Source: Kamptonema sp. UHCC 0994
GTDB lineage: Bacteria > Cyanobacteriota > Cyanobacteriia > Cyanobacteriales > Microcoleaceae
Direction of reading: 5' to 3'
Length of the DNA: 64,000 nucleotides
Assembly (NCBI RefSeq): GCF_029167235.1
Contig: NZ_JARFTR010000242.1
Location: forward strand, 1 to 64,000
Shown here: one piece after another, positions 1-8,520 of the stretch
How the letters are laid out: every line of letters begins with the position of its first letter
How positions within the stretch are numbered: position 1 is the first letter of the stretch
The notes under the pieces: model-generated
What the model was told of the DNA's origin: nothing
Database searches by the model: none
What the model saw: the letters and a program-made list of their open reading frames with translations, nothing else
Made by a program: the position numbers and the translations under genes

Positions 1-60
1 TTGCGAAATCTCCTGAATACAAGCTGATAGGCGCAATTGTTCTTCGGGAGTTATGCTCAT
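1..60 (-). CDS. 5' end of a gene running off the left edge
   Basis: Only the first 20 codons are present, beginning at the ATG complementary to 58-60 and continuing past base 1. The peptide starts MSITPEEQLRLSACIQEISQ. Its ATG overlaps the TGA of the 140-aa gene upstream (ATGA overlap), so it is likely translationally coupled and the third gene of the ParM operon. The fragment is too short to identify. It faintly resembles the N-termini of some cyanobacterial ISKra4-type transposases, but I cannot decide. Confidence 0.5.
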   Translation of the reverse strand, partial: MSITPEEQLRLSACIQEISQ

Positions 61-479
61 TTTTTTACCTTCGGTAGTCTCTTTATTGTATCTGCTGCCA
101 GTCTTTTTGCAAAATCGGGATGCTCCCTGAAACCTGCACTTGGTACAAAACTGGGGAGGTAGCCGGGGAGGTGAGCGCACCCGCGAGAAACCAGCAAGGC
201 TCCAAGTTGCGAACCGTCGAGTTCGAGGCGAGCGCGAATGTAATCAACTTGATTGAGCAAAGAATTGATGCAATCCCAGCCTAGTATCCGCACTTCTTGT
301 TCTGAAGCCGCACCTTGCGCCTGATACGCCAAAGCTTTCCAAAATGCCTCAAATGCCTCAAATGCTACTCGCTTTGAGTCGTACACGGGATGGTGTAATA
401 GATAGTTCACTAAAATGCCCTCGGGAGAGTCAATGTAGGGCTGACACCGCAGGTAATAGGTTACTCGCTCTTTAGCCAT
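57..479 (-). CDS. hypothetical protein downstream of ParM-like actin
   Basis: This 140-aa protein is not recognised. It starts MAKERVTYYLRCQPYID, is preceded by a good GGAGAGAC ribosome site inside the upstream gene, and overlaps the ParM-like gene by 8 bp, so the two are coupled. It is soluble, rich in Leu and Ala, and ends in a basic tail (KRLPKVKK). Plasmid ParM operons normally encode a DNA-binding adaptor (ParR) immediately after the filament gene. Position and basic charge fit that role, but I see no clear ribbon-helix-helix pattern, so the ParR assignment is inference only. Confidence 0.75.
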   Translation of the reverse strand: MAKERVTYYLRCQPYIDSPEGILVNYLLHHPVYDSKRVAFEAFEAFWKALAYQAQGAASEQEVRILGWDCINSLLNQVDYIRARLELDGSQLGALLVSRGCAHLPGYLPSFVPSAGFREHPDFAKRLAADTIKRLPKVKK

Positions 480-1947
480 GTCTCTCCTCCTCTACTGATG
501 TGCTAGACTGTCCCACGATAGGCGATCGCACTGATTTTACTTCTCCCCAATTACGCTCCTTGAACTTTGGCGATCGATAGGGGCCTGCTACTGCCGAAAC
601 TTCGCCTTCTCTTACGCTGTGAACACTTAAAAGCGGTAGGCTAGAGTGCTCATTTTCTGTTACAGGAGTAGGTAAGGTTTGTCCGAATGCGCGATCGCTA
701 GAACAGTCGGTATCAGCAACCTCTAAGTAGTCATTGTCTTGCTTGTTTTCCGATTGAACGCTGTTAGTGGCATCCAATGCTAAATCCACTTTCTGGTTCC
801 CAGAGTCCGAAGTTGCAGCGAATTGAGAACTGAAATAGCTCCATAGCCCCCATAAGTCTGCTAACCGATATCCCAAGCCTTGCGGGTCTAGATTAGGTGG
901 TACTGTAATCCCAGCGTGCCAAGAGTAGGCAACGCGGGCATATGCTCTCAATTCCGGCTCCAGATAACCGCAAGTACCGCCACAGAACACTATTTCATCT
1001 AGATCGGGTGGTAGCACTTCATCTAGCCAACTGGTGAGGATTCGAGCGTAGTCTCTCCTTGCTAGCTTTACTGCTTCAACCAAACGGTCAACTTCAGTGT
1101 CCCGCGCTCCTGCGTCATGATTGCGAGCAATGCGGTAGAAGGGAGGGCGGTTAAAGCGATCGCCTGATGTAGCTATCGCTGTTGCCAAACGAGATAAATC
1201 GTAGCCAGAGGTACGCTCTTGCACTAACTCGCAGCACCTCACCATGCCTAAATCGGAGGTTTTACCTTTGCCTACTGCTCCCCGTGCTGAAACAATGACG
1301 GAGGCATTGCGGAAACCTACCATGACGAAAGCTGTTACTTGGTGCTTGAAAGCTGCTCCCAGTTTGCTGTTGTAAGCAATACAAATACCGCCCCCTTCTT
1401 GAAGCGCCTGGGTTTTGTCTAGCGTTACCTGCATCGTACCGGAAGGCGTTTCAAAGGCGTTAGCTGCTTGCCTGAGCAGTGTAAAAAACTGCTGGGAGTC
1501 GTTGAACTCGCCTGGAGGTAAGAAGACGGAGAGCGCAGCGCTGAATTGATTGCCCAAATCTAGTTTGCAAGAGGCTACCCACAAAGCTGCTAGTGCTTTG
1601 TACAAGGCTGTACTGTATTTGAGTCCGGCTAAGCCGATGTGAGCGTTGAACTGGGAAGCCGCTAGGTAGCCTACAGCGCGGCATTCATCACCGATGGCAA
1701 CCCAGGCAATATTTTCGGGGGCTGCCGATGTTAAATTAGGTTTCGTGAAGGCATTGGCTGTGTCTTGGCTCACCGTGCCGACTTGGGATTCCATTACTAA
1801 TGAATGAGCCAGCATCTCGGAACCCTTACGGTAAAAGGCGCGAGTTGATAAACCGCCAAAATCTATGCTCAGGATGACATTCGGATTTGATATTTTCTTG
1901 ACTCTTGGCATTATATTCTGTGCTCCGAAGTGTGCTTTACACGCCAT
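472..1947 (-). CDS. ParM/StbA-like actin-family plasmid segregation protein
   Basis: A 491-aa protein with an actin-like ATPase core at about residues 23-370. The phosphate-1 motif is SIDFGGLSTRAF, and the C-terminal adenosine motif is FCGGTCGYLEPEL. In this family the protein polymerises with ATP and pushes sister plasmids apart. The tail after about residue 375 is low-complexity, rich in Ser and Asp, and probably disordered. I prefer the start at 1947 because AAGGAG lies about 8 bases upstream; an internal ATG at 1911 (MPRVKKI) is the alternative. The gene sits first in an overlapping operon. The function is clear at family level; its exact subclass (ParM, AlfA, Alp) is not. Confidence 0.85.
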   Translation of the reverse strand: MACKAHFGAQNIMPRVKKISNPNVILSIDFGGLSTRAFYRKGSEMLAHSLVMESQVGTVSQDTANAFTKPNLTSAAPENIAWVAIGDECRAVGYLAASQFNAHIGLAGLKYSTALYKALAALWVASCKLDLGNQFSAALSVFLPPGEFNDSQQFFTLLRQAANAFETPSGTMQVTLDKTQALQEGGGICIAYNSKLGAAFKHQVTAFVMVGFRNASVIVSARGAVGKGKTSDLGMVRCCELVQERTSGYDLSRLATAIATSGDRFNRPPFYRIARNHDAGARDTEVDRLVEAVKLARRDYARILTSWLDEVLPPDLDEIVFCGGTCGYLEPELRAYARVAYSWHAGITVPPNLDPQGLGYRLADLWGLWSYFSSQFAATSDSGNQKVDLALDATNSVQSENKQDNDYLEVADTDCSSDRAFGQTLPTPVTENEHSSLPLLSVHSVREGEVSAVAGPYRSPKFKERNWGEVKSVRSPIVGQSSTSVEEERHG

Positions 1948-2133
1948 CTTAGGGACTCTCCTTTTTATTTGACATCACCACAATCAGTGGTTTTTATTAC
2001 CCGTTTGGAGCGATCCTTTGGGAGGGTTGGCTAATTTTTGATGGGATGAAAATATTTATTTCGTTCAAATACCCCTCTTCTGTCACTATTCATAGCTTAC
2101 AAAGCTAGTCCGAGGCTCTGTTTGGGCTTGAAA

Positions 2134-2148
2134 TTTGTTTAAGTCCCG
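2134..2148. repeat. solo MITE-like terminal repeat
   Basis: The 15-mer TTTGTTTAAGTCCCG matches the terminal inverted repeat of the 182-bp MITE-like element at 21319-21500 with one difference from each of its ends. I found no partner end nearby, so this is probably a relic. The rest of the 1948-2190 intergenic stretch shows nothing else recognisable beyond a HIP1 octamer. Confidence 0.45.
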
Positions 2149-2190
2149 CTAGTAAAAATTGTTCGGAATTAAAGGAACTGCGATCGCAGC

Positions 2191-2225
2191 AAAAAAAGGT
2201 GTGATATTCCAATCAATTATCACCT
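2191..2225 (-). terminator. putative Rho-independent terminator of the LuxR-NB-ARC gene
   Basis: Read on the minus strand, AGGTGATA is followed 11 bases later by TATCACACCT and then a run of seven T. The stem has a two-base bulge and overlaps the stop codon of the gene ending at 2213. The T-run is correctly placed for minus-strand termination. Confidence 0.5.
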
Positions 2226-4552
2226 GTGTTAGAATAGATGTGAGCATCCAAGAGCATCCCCAAACGCTCAAACCCTTCAGAAGCTTCTGCGGCCCACTTC
2301 TGAAATTGAGTAAAATTTCCCTTTAACCTTTCTAGTCTAGCAAAAGACCGCTGATGCAAAGCAATAGAACGCCGATCGTTTTTCCTTTCAGCAATAGGCA
2401 AGCTAATCTTTAATAACCGCTCCGCTTCATCAGGATCATTTTGCGCGATCGCAACTTCTGCTAACCAATTCAAAATATAAACTTCCATCTGTTGCCATTG
2501 AATAAAACTAGCCTGTTTCAATGCTTCCTGATAAACCAATTTAGCCTCTGAAAAATTACCAGTCTTCAATAGCACCTGAGCTTCATAATATAAAATTCTT
2601 ACCAACTGGCAACAATACTTTCCCTCTTCAATCTGCCCTTGTTTTAACAAATTTTTCTCTATATTTAGCCAATAACGCGCTCTTTCAAATTGTTGCTGAT
2701 GGATGGAAAGCACCGCTCTATTAATAGCTAATTCCAATTGAAAAATTAGATTATTTTCATCTTTTAATTGCCAAGATTTCTCCAACAAAACCTCAGCATC
2801 TACTAAATGTTCTGGTTGTTCCATTAATGTTAGCGTCCAACCTTGATCGCACAAAGCTTCTGCTTGTATAGGCAAATCATTTTGCTCTGTTGCTGCTATT
2901 AATAACCAATCACTCCAAATTAAACGCTCGTGCCAATATCCGCAAACATAAGTGTAACCCTTTACTCGCTGCCAAAATTTCTTAAAAGGTTCATATAAGT
3001 GGTTAGCCATACAATATTCGATAACAGTTATTAAGTTATCCCACTCTTGCTCTAAATTTCCATATTCGTTCCACTGTTTCCAATCTAATTGAGCATCAAC
3101 TTCAGTAAATTTTAGATACCAATTTACCCAACGCTTTCGCGCCTTTTGCTCAAATTCTGGTACTGCTTTCAGTTCATTTACTACATATTCACGAGTTAAA
3201 GGTAGCATATTATAACGTCCCTCTCGCTGCGTTACTAAACACAATTTATAGAGTTCTTCTAAGCCATTATTCGGGTTTGTTTTTATTTCCGAAAAAGCTA
3301 CAGCGTATATTGCCTCTGGCACGACTGAATGAGAAAATAGAGCTAGTGCCATCAGCAATTGATAAGCTAAAGTTCCGCGTAGTAGCCGCACTGAATCTTC
3401 AAAACAATAGCGAGAAAAATTGCCGACTGTATCAGCTAATCGTGCTGAGATAACCTCCGGTAAAAAACCGTAAACGGATATTTGACCAATTGCGTAAACA
3501 GCAGCAAGGGGTAGTCCTCCTGTTTTTAAGTAGAGAGTTTGTAACTGTTCTAAGCTCAAATTAACTCCTTTTTCTTCAGCGTGTAATTGAATCAGATTCT
3601 TTCCTTCTTCTTCCGGTAAGCAGTCTAAATGAATGGGAACTCCAACCCCAATGCGGACGCGACTTGTGAGTACCACTTTTATTGACGGTGGGAGTTCTCC
3701 GATAAAAGAAAGAACATCCTCGTAATCTTCAATTGTTTCTAAATTGTCGATAATTAATAAAGTTTGCTGCTGGTTTAAACAGTTTCTAATCCACTCTAAC
3801 TGCGCCTCAAAATCTGGGGGAATACTGTCAAGGCAATCTAAAGCACGAAAAATTGTTTTGAAGATATCGCGCAAAGTTCGCTCTCTTTGAAGTCGCCGTG
3901 AGATGTTGATACCGATAAAATGTTGAGTTTTGGCACAGGTAAAAATTATGGCATTAAAAGCGGGTGAAGCCGTTGTAGTTATAGAAATTTGACTGGAATT
4001 TAAACAATAGTAAGCTGCTTCTAAAACTAAAGCTGTTTTGCCAACACCGCCTACGCCTTCAATGCTAATAATAGGGGTCGGATGTTTAAAGGAAAGTAAT
4101 TGTAATAGTCGCGATAGATATTGTTGTTGACCGAAAAAAGTGGTGTGATAACGAGATGGTAGGTTGTGGTAAAGATGATTTTTTGCTACAGCTTTGTCTA
4201 ATGGTGTTGTTAGTTGAGAAGTAGAGGCGATTGTCATCTGTGCGAACTCTGCATTGATAGTATTGGCGACGCGATCGCCTACTAATTCCGGTTTATATTC
4301 AGCGATCAGGTGAATTAATTTCTCTCGCTGCGAGAAACGTTCCCCCTGTAAGTTTTTCAAGCCAAAGGCGCTGCATATTTCCTCAATGTGCTTCCGTACT
4401 GTTGAGGGGGTGATGCAGAGTTCGGAGGCGATCGCGGCATCTGTCTTGCCAGCTAACAGGTGTGCGAGTACCTCTCTCCTGCGAACAGTCAAGCCGTAAA
4501 ATGTTGCCTGAAATTTTTCTAAATTCATGCCTTTGTCGCTGCTGGTAGTCAT
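2213..4552 (-). CDS. LuxR-type HTH / NB-ARC STAND ATPase / TPR regulator
   Basis: About 779 aa. An N-terminal LuxR-like HTH at residues 15-75 (motifs LTVRRREVLAHLLAGKT and STVRKHIEEICSAF) is followed by an NB-ARC ATPase with Walker A GVGGVGKTAL near residue 166, Walker B LLIIDNLE, the VLTSR sensor and the GLPLA motif. The C-terminal 280 residues are helical TPR-like repeats. STAND proteins of this type are ATP-driven switches that bind DNA or partners when activated by a ligand sensed through the TPRs. The reading frame extends to a GTG at 4573, but the ATG at 4552 (MTTSSDKG) is more likely. It is transcribed divergently from the NfeD-like gene across a short shared promoter region. Confidence 0.9.
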   Translation of the reverse strand: MTTSSDKGMNLEKFQATFYGLTVRRREVLAHLLAGKTDAAIASELCITPSTVRKHIEEICSAFGLKNLQGERFSQREKLIHLIAEYKPELVGDRVANTINAEFAQMTIASTSQLTTPLDKAVAKNHLYHNLPSRYHTTFFGQQQYLSRLLQLLSFKHPTPIISIEGVGGVGKTALVLEAAYYCLNSSQISITTTASPAFNAIIFTCAKTQHFIGINISRRLQRERTLRDIFKTIFRALDCLDSIPPDFEAQLEWIRNCLNQQQTLLIIDNLETIEDYEDVLSFIGELPPSIKVVLTSRVRIGVGVPIHLDCLPEEEGKNLIQLHAEEKGVNLSLEQLQTLYLKTGGLPLAAVYAIGQISVYGFLPEVISARLADTVGNFSRYCFEDSVRLLRGTLAYQLLMALALFSHSVVPEAIYAVAFSEIKTNPNNGLEELYKLCLVTQREGRYNMLPLTREYVVNELKAVPEFEQKARKRWVNWYLKFTEVDAQLDWKQWNEYGNLEQEWDNLITVIEYCMANHLYEPFKKFWQRVKGYTYVCGYWHERLIWSDWLLIAATEQNDLPIQAEALCDQGWTLTLMEQPEHLVDAEVLLEKSWQLKDENNLIFQLELAINRAVLSIHQQQFERARYWLNIEKNLLKQGQIEEGKYCCQLVRILYYEAQVLLKTGNFSEAKLVYQEALKQASFIQWQQMEVYILNWLAEVAIAQNDPDEAERLLKISLPIAERKNDRRSIALHQRSFARLERLKGNFTQFQKWAAEASEGFERLGMLLDAHIYSNTGDN

Positions 4553-4667
4553 AATTGTGTACTCTGCGTACACAAATTATAAACCTGCGAGTCTTTCTCT
4601 CACACCTTCACTGTTCCCCAAAAGTTTGTGATTTATTGAAATTATGGAAGTTTCAGGGAAAACACCC

Positions 4668-4892
4668 ATGAACAACTTATTTAATGCTGACAAACTAGAG
4701 ATATTTTCAGAACCTCTGATTGGTGTTGTAGAAGAAGCGATCGCCCCCCAACAGCCAGGACGCATTAGTTTTCAGGGTAGTTATTGGCCAGCCAAGTTAT
4801 ACCAATCCAATTCCCCTATTATCCTATCACCTGAAAAAGCAGTAAAAGTGGTGGGAATCCAAGGGATTACGCTGCTAGTTCAACCCTTTTGA
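4668..4892 (+). CDS. small NfeD-like (OB-fold) protein
   Basis: 74-82 aa. The C-terminal half (PGRISFQGSYWPAKL ... VKVVGIQGITLLVQPF) has the pattern of the soluble NfeD C-terminal beta-barrel. It lacks the membrane and protease parts of full NfeD. In cyanobacteria such stand-alone domains are small and of unknown function. I prefer the ATG at 4668 because AGGGA lies 8 bases upstream; an ATG at 4644 in the same frame lacks a ribosome site. It is divergent from the LuxR-NB-ARC gene and may be controlled by it, which is inference. Confidence 0.7.
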   Translation: MNNLFNADKLEIFSEPLIGVVEEAIAPQQPGRISFQGSYWPAKLYQSNSPIILSPEKAVKVVGIQGITLLVQPF

Positions 4893-4921
4893 CTTCAATT
4901 AACATCTAATCTGAGTTTACC

Positions 4922-5350
4922 ATGAATCCAGTTTTATTTCACATCGCTTTTCCTGTCGCCAACATTCACGAAACTAAAACTTTCTATGTTGATGGTTTAG
5001 GTTGCCAAGAGGGTCGAGAAACGGCTAAGGCTCTCGTATTAAATCTATACGAACATCAGATTATTGCTCATGTAGTTTCTGAACCAATCGAATGCCAAAA
5101 AGGTATTTATCCTAGACATTTTGGTTTAGTATTTACTGCGGAATTTGACTGGAAGTGCTTGTTAAATAGGGTGCGATCGCGACAGTTAAAGTTTTATCAA
5201 GAACCACGTTGTAGATTTTCCGATTCTTTGATTGAACATCGCACTTTTTTCCTAGAAGATCCTTTTAAAAATTTGCTGGAGTTTAAATATTATTGTCACT
5301 CTGAAGCAATTTTTGAGACTCGCGAATTGAGTCTGATAGGTGATGTCTAA
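4922..5350 (+). CDS. VOC-superfamily (glyoxalase/dioxygenase-like) protein
   Basis: 142 aa with the two-module VOC pattern. Module one opens FHIAFPVANIHETKTFYVDGLGC. Module two contains HFGLVF and ends FLEDPFKNLLEFKYY. Likely metal ligands are the His in FHIAF, the His of RHFGL and the Glu of LLEFKYY. The family includes glyoxalase I-like and extradiol dioxygenase-like enzymes; the substrate cannot be told. It lies 29 bp after the NfeD-like gene on the same strand, so the two may be cotranscribed. Confidence 0.85.
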   Translation: MNPVLFHIAFPVANIHETKTFYVDGLGCQEGRETAKALVLNLYEHQIIAHVVSEPIECQKGIYPRHFGLVFTAEFDWKCLLNRVRSRQLKFYQEPRCRFSDSLIEHRTFFLEDPFKNLLEFKYYCHSEAIFETRELSLIGDV

Positions 5351-5391
5351 GCTAAATATTCCTCATTTTTTATCGGATTTGGAGATTTATT

Positions 5392-5661
5392 ATGTGTCCT
5401 TATCAAGACAATCCCAACCTCAAAAAATTGCCCTGTAGTTGGAATCCGCACCCTCAAAATCCTAATATTCGTATTTGTGATGTGTGCCAGAGATATTATC
5501 AGGTTGATGAACTGATTAATCCTTTTCAAGGAGTGCTTTCATGGATTTTTTTGGCGATTATTCTCTTGCTATTTGTGAATATTATTTCCTCTCAACCGCC
5601 TAGAAAAAATGTGCCCGAAGATTCTAGTTTGGATTCAACTTATTTGGAACCAGGAAAATGA
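5392..5661 (+). CDS. small single-span membrane protein with Cys pairs
   Basis: An 89-aa protein of unknown function. GGAG lies 7 bases before the ATG. The first 45 residues hold Cys3, Cys15 and a CDVC pair (ICDVCQRYY), suggesting a small metal-binding knob. Residues 48-70 (VLSWIFLAIILLLFVNII) are one transmembrane helix, followed by a polar tail. It is the last gene of the plus-strand NfeD/VOC group. Confidence 0.65.
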   Translation: MCPYQDNPNLKKLPCSWNPHPQNPNIRICDVCQRYYQVDELINPFQGVLSWIFLAIILLLFVNIISSQPPRKNVPEDSSLDSTYLEPGK

Positions 5662-5710
5662 AGCTATTTTTTGGAGAAATCGGCGGTTGAAACCGCATCT
5701 ACACAAACAA

Positions 5711-5770
5711 AGTCCGCCTACGCGGACTAAATACACTAGAAAAACCGGGTATTTATGATTTACCCGGTTT
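5711..5770. repeat. two adjacent palindromes, dispersed repeat and likely terminator
   Basis: AGTCCGC (5711-5717) pairs with GCGGACT (5722-5728). AAACCGGGTA (5742-5751) pairs with TACCCGGTTT (5761-5770). On the minus strand the second hairpin is followed by TTTTCTAG, so it can end the minus-strand gene at 5786. The AAACCGGG core recurs at 8925 and 20500, marking a dispersed repeat family. Confidence 0.6.
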
Positions 5771-5785
5771 GTTATTTAGAGCATC

Positions 5786-6976
5786 TTAGATGACATAATC
5801 TTCTGTGAAACTGTCATCTCCTAGAACTGTTTTAACAGTAAAAGTCTCTCCGGCTTCCCCCCGGAATTCTAGTTGAATCCAATTATCAGCAGTTCTCGAT
5901 TTAGCTTCGAGAAAAATCTCTCCTGAGTCATCTAGTACAATCAGTTGTAAATCTGGCGGGAGGTAAGTTGATTCACCAGTGGGATAAATCTGTAAAAGAA
6001 TATCGCGCTTTTCATCTGCTTCTAATTCAACATCGTTAATTAAAGCCAGTGGTGATTCTTGATTGCCGAAATCAACGAGTTTTACTACTCTAATTTTGGC
6101 TTTTGGGCTTTCAGCATCAGCGCTACGACTGCGGGTTGTTGATGCAAATCTGTGCCTTAAATTAGGGCTGAAAGCTTGAGCATATTGGGGCGGATTTAAG
6201 GTTGATTCAATTTCTTGTAAGAAGGATTCAACGGTTTGCCGACCCGCATCTAAGGTCTTTTTTCCTAATTCTAGAACATCCTGAAATAATTTGCCGATAT
6301 TGACAAATTGCTGAACATGATTTGCAATCTGAGGGGTGAGGATAACTTTGTTACCCAGGTTTCGGAGTGGGGAGTTTCGCAGGGACTCGGTATCGTAAAC
6401 ATCGAGGGCTGCGCCTGCAATTTCACCTGTTTCTAAGGCTGCAATTAACGCCGCTTCATCCACCAGTTTTTTGTCGGTACAATTGATTAAGCGAGCGGTG
6501 TTTTTCATCTTGGCAAATGCTTCTGCATTGATGAAATTTACTCGCTCTGGGGTGAGGGGTAAGTGCAGGGTGATATAGTCGGATTGGGTGAGGAGGGAGT
6601 CTAAATTAACGGCGCGATCGCCTAGTATTTTTGCTTCTTCATCGGATAATGAGGGAGAGTAAACTAGCACTTTCATGCCAAAGGCTTGTGCCACATTTGC
6701 CACCTGGGAACCTACTTCGCCAAAACCGATAATACCAAGGGTTTGACCGGAAATTGTCCCGCCGGTGAATGTCTCTGGCTGCCATTGGCCGTTTAATATC
6801 GATTGGTGGGCTTCTGGGAGTTGGTAGGATAGGGACAATAACAGACCGATGACGTATTCGGCTGTTGGGGTGGTTGAGGGGTTGGCTTTTGTCGGTGTGG
6901 TTGGGGGGTTGGGTTTTTGCAGGATGGGCTTTAGCATAGTTACAGAAGTGGTAGTTTTAATCAAACCCGTAGGCAT
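5786..6976 (-). CDS. truncated 2-hydroxyacid dehydrogenase pseudoenzyme fused to DUF1822 C-terminal domain
   Basis: 396 aa in two parts. Residues 38-245 are the NAD-binding half of a D-2-hydroxyacid dehydrogenase with an intact GFGEVG nucleotide loop (84-89), but the N-terminal substrate-binding lobe is absent and replaced by a Pro/Thr-rich leader. Catalytic positions are lost: the Arg of the usual NCARGG is Asp168 (NCTDKK), and the active-site His is Gln216 (TPQIANH). Glu197 remains. Residues 260-396 match the C-terminal domain of the DUF1822 protein at 27569, including YPTGE-TYLP, QLIVLD and ADNW-QLEFRGE. The enzyme part is probably inactive and may sense NAD(H). It is divergent from an intact paralogue. 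Confidence 0.85.
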   Translation of the reverse strand: MPTGLIKTTTSVTMLKPILQKPNPPTTPTKANPSTTPTAEYVIGLLLSLSYQLPEAHQSILNGQWQPETFTGGTISGQTLGIIGFGEVGSQVANVAQAFGMKVLVYSPSLSDEEAKILGDRAVNLDSLLTQSDYITLHLPLTPERVNFINAEAFAKMKNTARLINCTDKKLVDEAALIAALETGEIAGAALDVYDTESLRNSPLRNLGNKVILTPQIANHVQQFVNIGKLFQDVLELGKKTLDAGRQTVESFLQEIESTLNPPQYAQAFSPNLRHRFASTTRSRSADAESPKAKIRVVKLVDFGNQESPLALINDVELEADEKRDILLQIYPTGESTYLPPDLQLIVLDDSGEIFLEAKSRTADNWIQLEFRGEAGETFTVKTVLGDDSFTEDYVI

Positions 6977-7138
6977 TTGGGCGCACGCTTAAGGGGTGCG
7001 GATTTGCAGGTCTGTCAACGAATTTGTAGCTTTTCTAGCTGCTCTTAAAGTTTAGCACAAGATACTTGATTTTTGACAAAAGATAGATAATAATAGTGTT
7101 TAGTGTTTTTACCTGTTCTCAGAATTTTTAATCAGGTT

Positions 7139-8110
7139 ATGCAGAATCAGATTATGCCGAGAAAAGTTTTGGTCATTAGCGAAATCCACCCAGCGGGGAT
7201 TGCCGAGTTAAAAAAGTGTGCTGTAGTAGATAAAAGGATTGGTTTGTCCTCTGAAGAACTTTTAGAACTGATTCCTCAATATGATGGTGTGGTTTTGCGA
7301 TCGGGAATAGATCATTTGAAGAAGGATGCAAGAATATTGGAGGCGGGAAGGAGGGGACAATTGCGAGTTGTGGGATTGGCGCAGACGGGGACAGATAATG
7401 TTAACATTGAAACTGCCGAACAGTTAGGGATTGAGGTGTTTAATTCTAATACTAATGATGTTTCTACGGCTGAATTTGTTTTCGGTGTGATGTTCGGTTT
7501 AGCTAGAAATATTATCGCGGCACAACAAGCATTATTAAATGGACACTGGGAGAAGCGTCATGGCCCTTTATTGGGAATAGAACTTAAGGGAAAAACTCTA
7601 GGAATTATTGGGTTAGGCAATATCGGTCAAAAGGTGGCAGAAAGAGCCCAAGTTTTTGGAATGGAGATTATCGCTTACAATCGTAATCGTGAAAGGGTGG
7701 AAGCATTAGCTAGAGAAAGGGGTTATACTTTATTGAGTTTAGAGGAACTGCTGGAAAAATCTGATATTATTACTTTACACATTTCTTTGGAAGAGGAAAC
7801 GAATAATTTAATTAATGCAGCAGCTATAGATAGGATGAAAGAAACTGCTTTTATTATCAATTGTGCTCGCGGTGGAATTGTGAATGAGGCGGATTTGTTG
7901 AAGGCGTTGGAGTCTGATCAAATTGCGGGTGCTGCTTTGGATGTTTTTGTTAATGAACCTTTACCAGAGGATTCACCTTTGAGAGAGTTTGCTGGGAGGA
8001 GTAATAAGTTGTGTTTGAGTCCTCATTTGGGTTCGGGTACGCATGAGGCACAGCGGAAGGTTGCGATAGATGTGGCGGGGAAGATTTGCGAATATTTGTG
8101 TTCTCTTTAA
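7139..8110 (+). CDS. D-isomer-specific 2-hydroxyacid dehydrogenase (SerA/PdxB-like)
   Basis: About 323 aa with both lobes. The NAD loop is GLGNIG within KTLGIIGLGNIGQKV. The catalytic set is complete: Arg in INCARGGIVNEADL, Glu in DVFVNEPL and His in SPHLGSGT. Enzymes of this family reduce 2-keto acids or oxidise D-2-hydroxy acids with NAD; the substrate is unknown and the short length argues against full-length PGDH with ACT domains. The open frame extends to a GTG at 7103, but ATG 7139 or ATG 7154 (MPRKVLVISEIHPAG) fit family starts better. It is divergently paired with the pseudoenzyme-DUF1822 fusion. Confidence 0.88.
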   Translation: MQNQIMPRKVLVISEIHPAGIAELKKCAVVDKRIGLSSEELLELIPQYDGVVLRSGIDHLKKDARILEAGRRGQLRVVGLAQTGTDNVNIETAEQLGIEVFNSNTNDVSTAEFVFGVMFGLARNIIAAQQALLNGHWEKRHGPLLGIELKGKTLGIIGLGNIGQKVAERAQVFGMEIIAYNRNRERVEALARERGYTLLSLEELLEKSDIITLHISLEEETNNLINAAAIDRMKETAFIINCARGGIVNEADLLKALESDQIAGAALDVFVNEPLPEDSPLREFAGRSNKLCLSPHLGSGTHEAQRKVAIDVAGKICEYLCSL

Positions 8111-8113
8111 CTT

Positions 8114-8143
8114 TTGTCAATTCTCCTTTTGACATGATATAAT
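8114..8143 (+). promoter_or_regulatory. promoter and candidate operator of the toxin-antitoxin pair
   Basis: TTGTCA (8114-8119) and TATAAT (8138-8143) are separated by 18 bp, a good sigma-70 promoter. An inverted repeat, TGTCAA (8115-8120) and TTGACA (8129-8134), overlaps the -35 region, as expected for autorepression of a toxin-antitoxin operon. The operator role is inferred from position. Confidence 0.6.
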
Positions 8144-8190
8144 ATTAGCCATTCAATTTCCACCCACTTGAAAATTAGGAGTATTCACCG

Positions 8191-8520
8191 ATGCAACTGG
8201 AAGACTATTTTGATTTTCAGCGACCCGATGATATTCGGGTCAAAGGAACGCGAATCGGCATTGAAACTATCCTATATGATTTCATTCATCGCGCTCGCAC
8301 TCCCGAACAAATTGCTCAAACTTATCCATCTCTTAACTTGGAACAAGTTTATGCTACTATCCTTTATTATCTGCACAATAAAGAGGCTGTTAGTAACTAT
8401 ATTGCTGATTGGTTGGAGTGGAGTCATCAGCAACTTAAAGCACAAGAACTTAACCCGTCTCCCTCTGCTATCCGCCTGAGAAAACTGAGAGCGGAAAGAG
8501 AGCTTGTTGAGAAAGTATAA
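8191..8520 (+). CDS. DUF433-family antitoxin
   Basis: 109 aa, starting MQLEDYFDFQRPDDIRVKG. DUF433 proteins carry a winged or homeodomain-like HTH and are usually paired with PIN-like toxins. The characteristic features are IRVKGTRIGIETILYDF and the helices after PEQIAQTYPSLNLEQVYATI. AGGAG lies 9 bases before the ATG. It overlaps the toxin start by one base (TAATG), implying coupled translation, and probably represses the promoter directly upstream. Confidence 0.88.
   Translation: MQLEDYFDFQRPDDIRVKGTRIGIETILYDFIHRARTPEQIAQTYPSLNLEQVYATILYYLHNKEAVSNYIADWLEWSHQQLKAQELNPSPSAIRLRKLRAERELVEKV

Noticed and set aside
8129-8143. TTGACA and TATAAT directly adjacent
   Set aside because: Spacing is only 3 bp, so these two cannot form one promoter; TTGTCA 18 bp upstream is the better -35.
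8168-8479. 103-codon ORF on the plus strand
   Set aside because: It is in another frame of the DUF433 gene, which has the ribosome site and clear family features.
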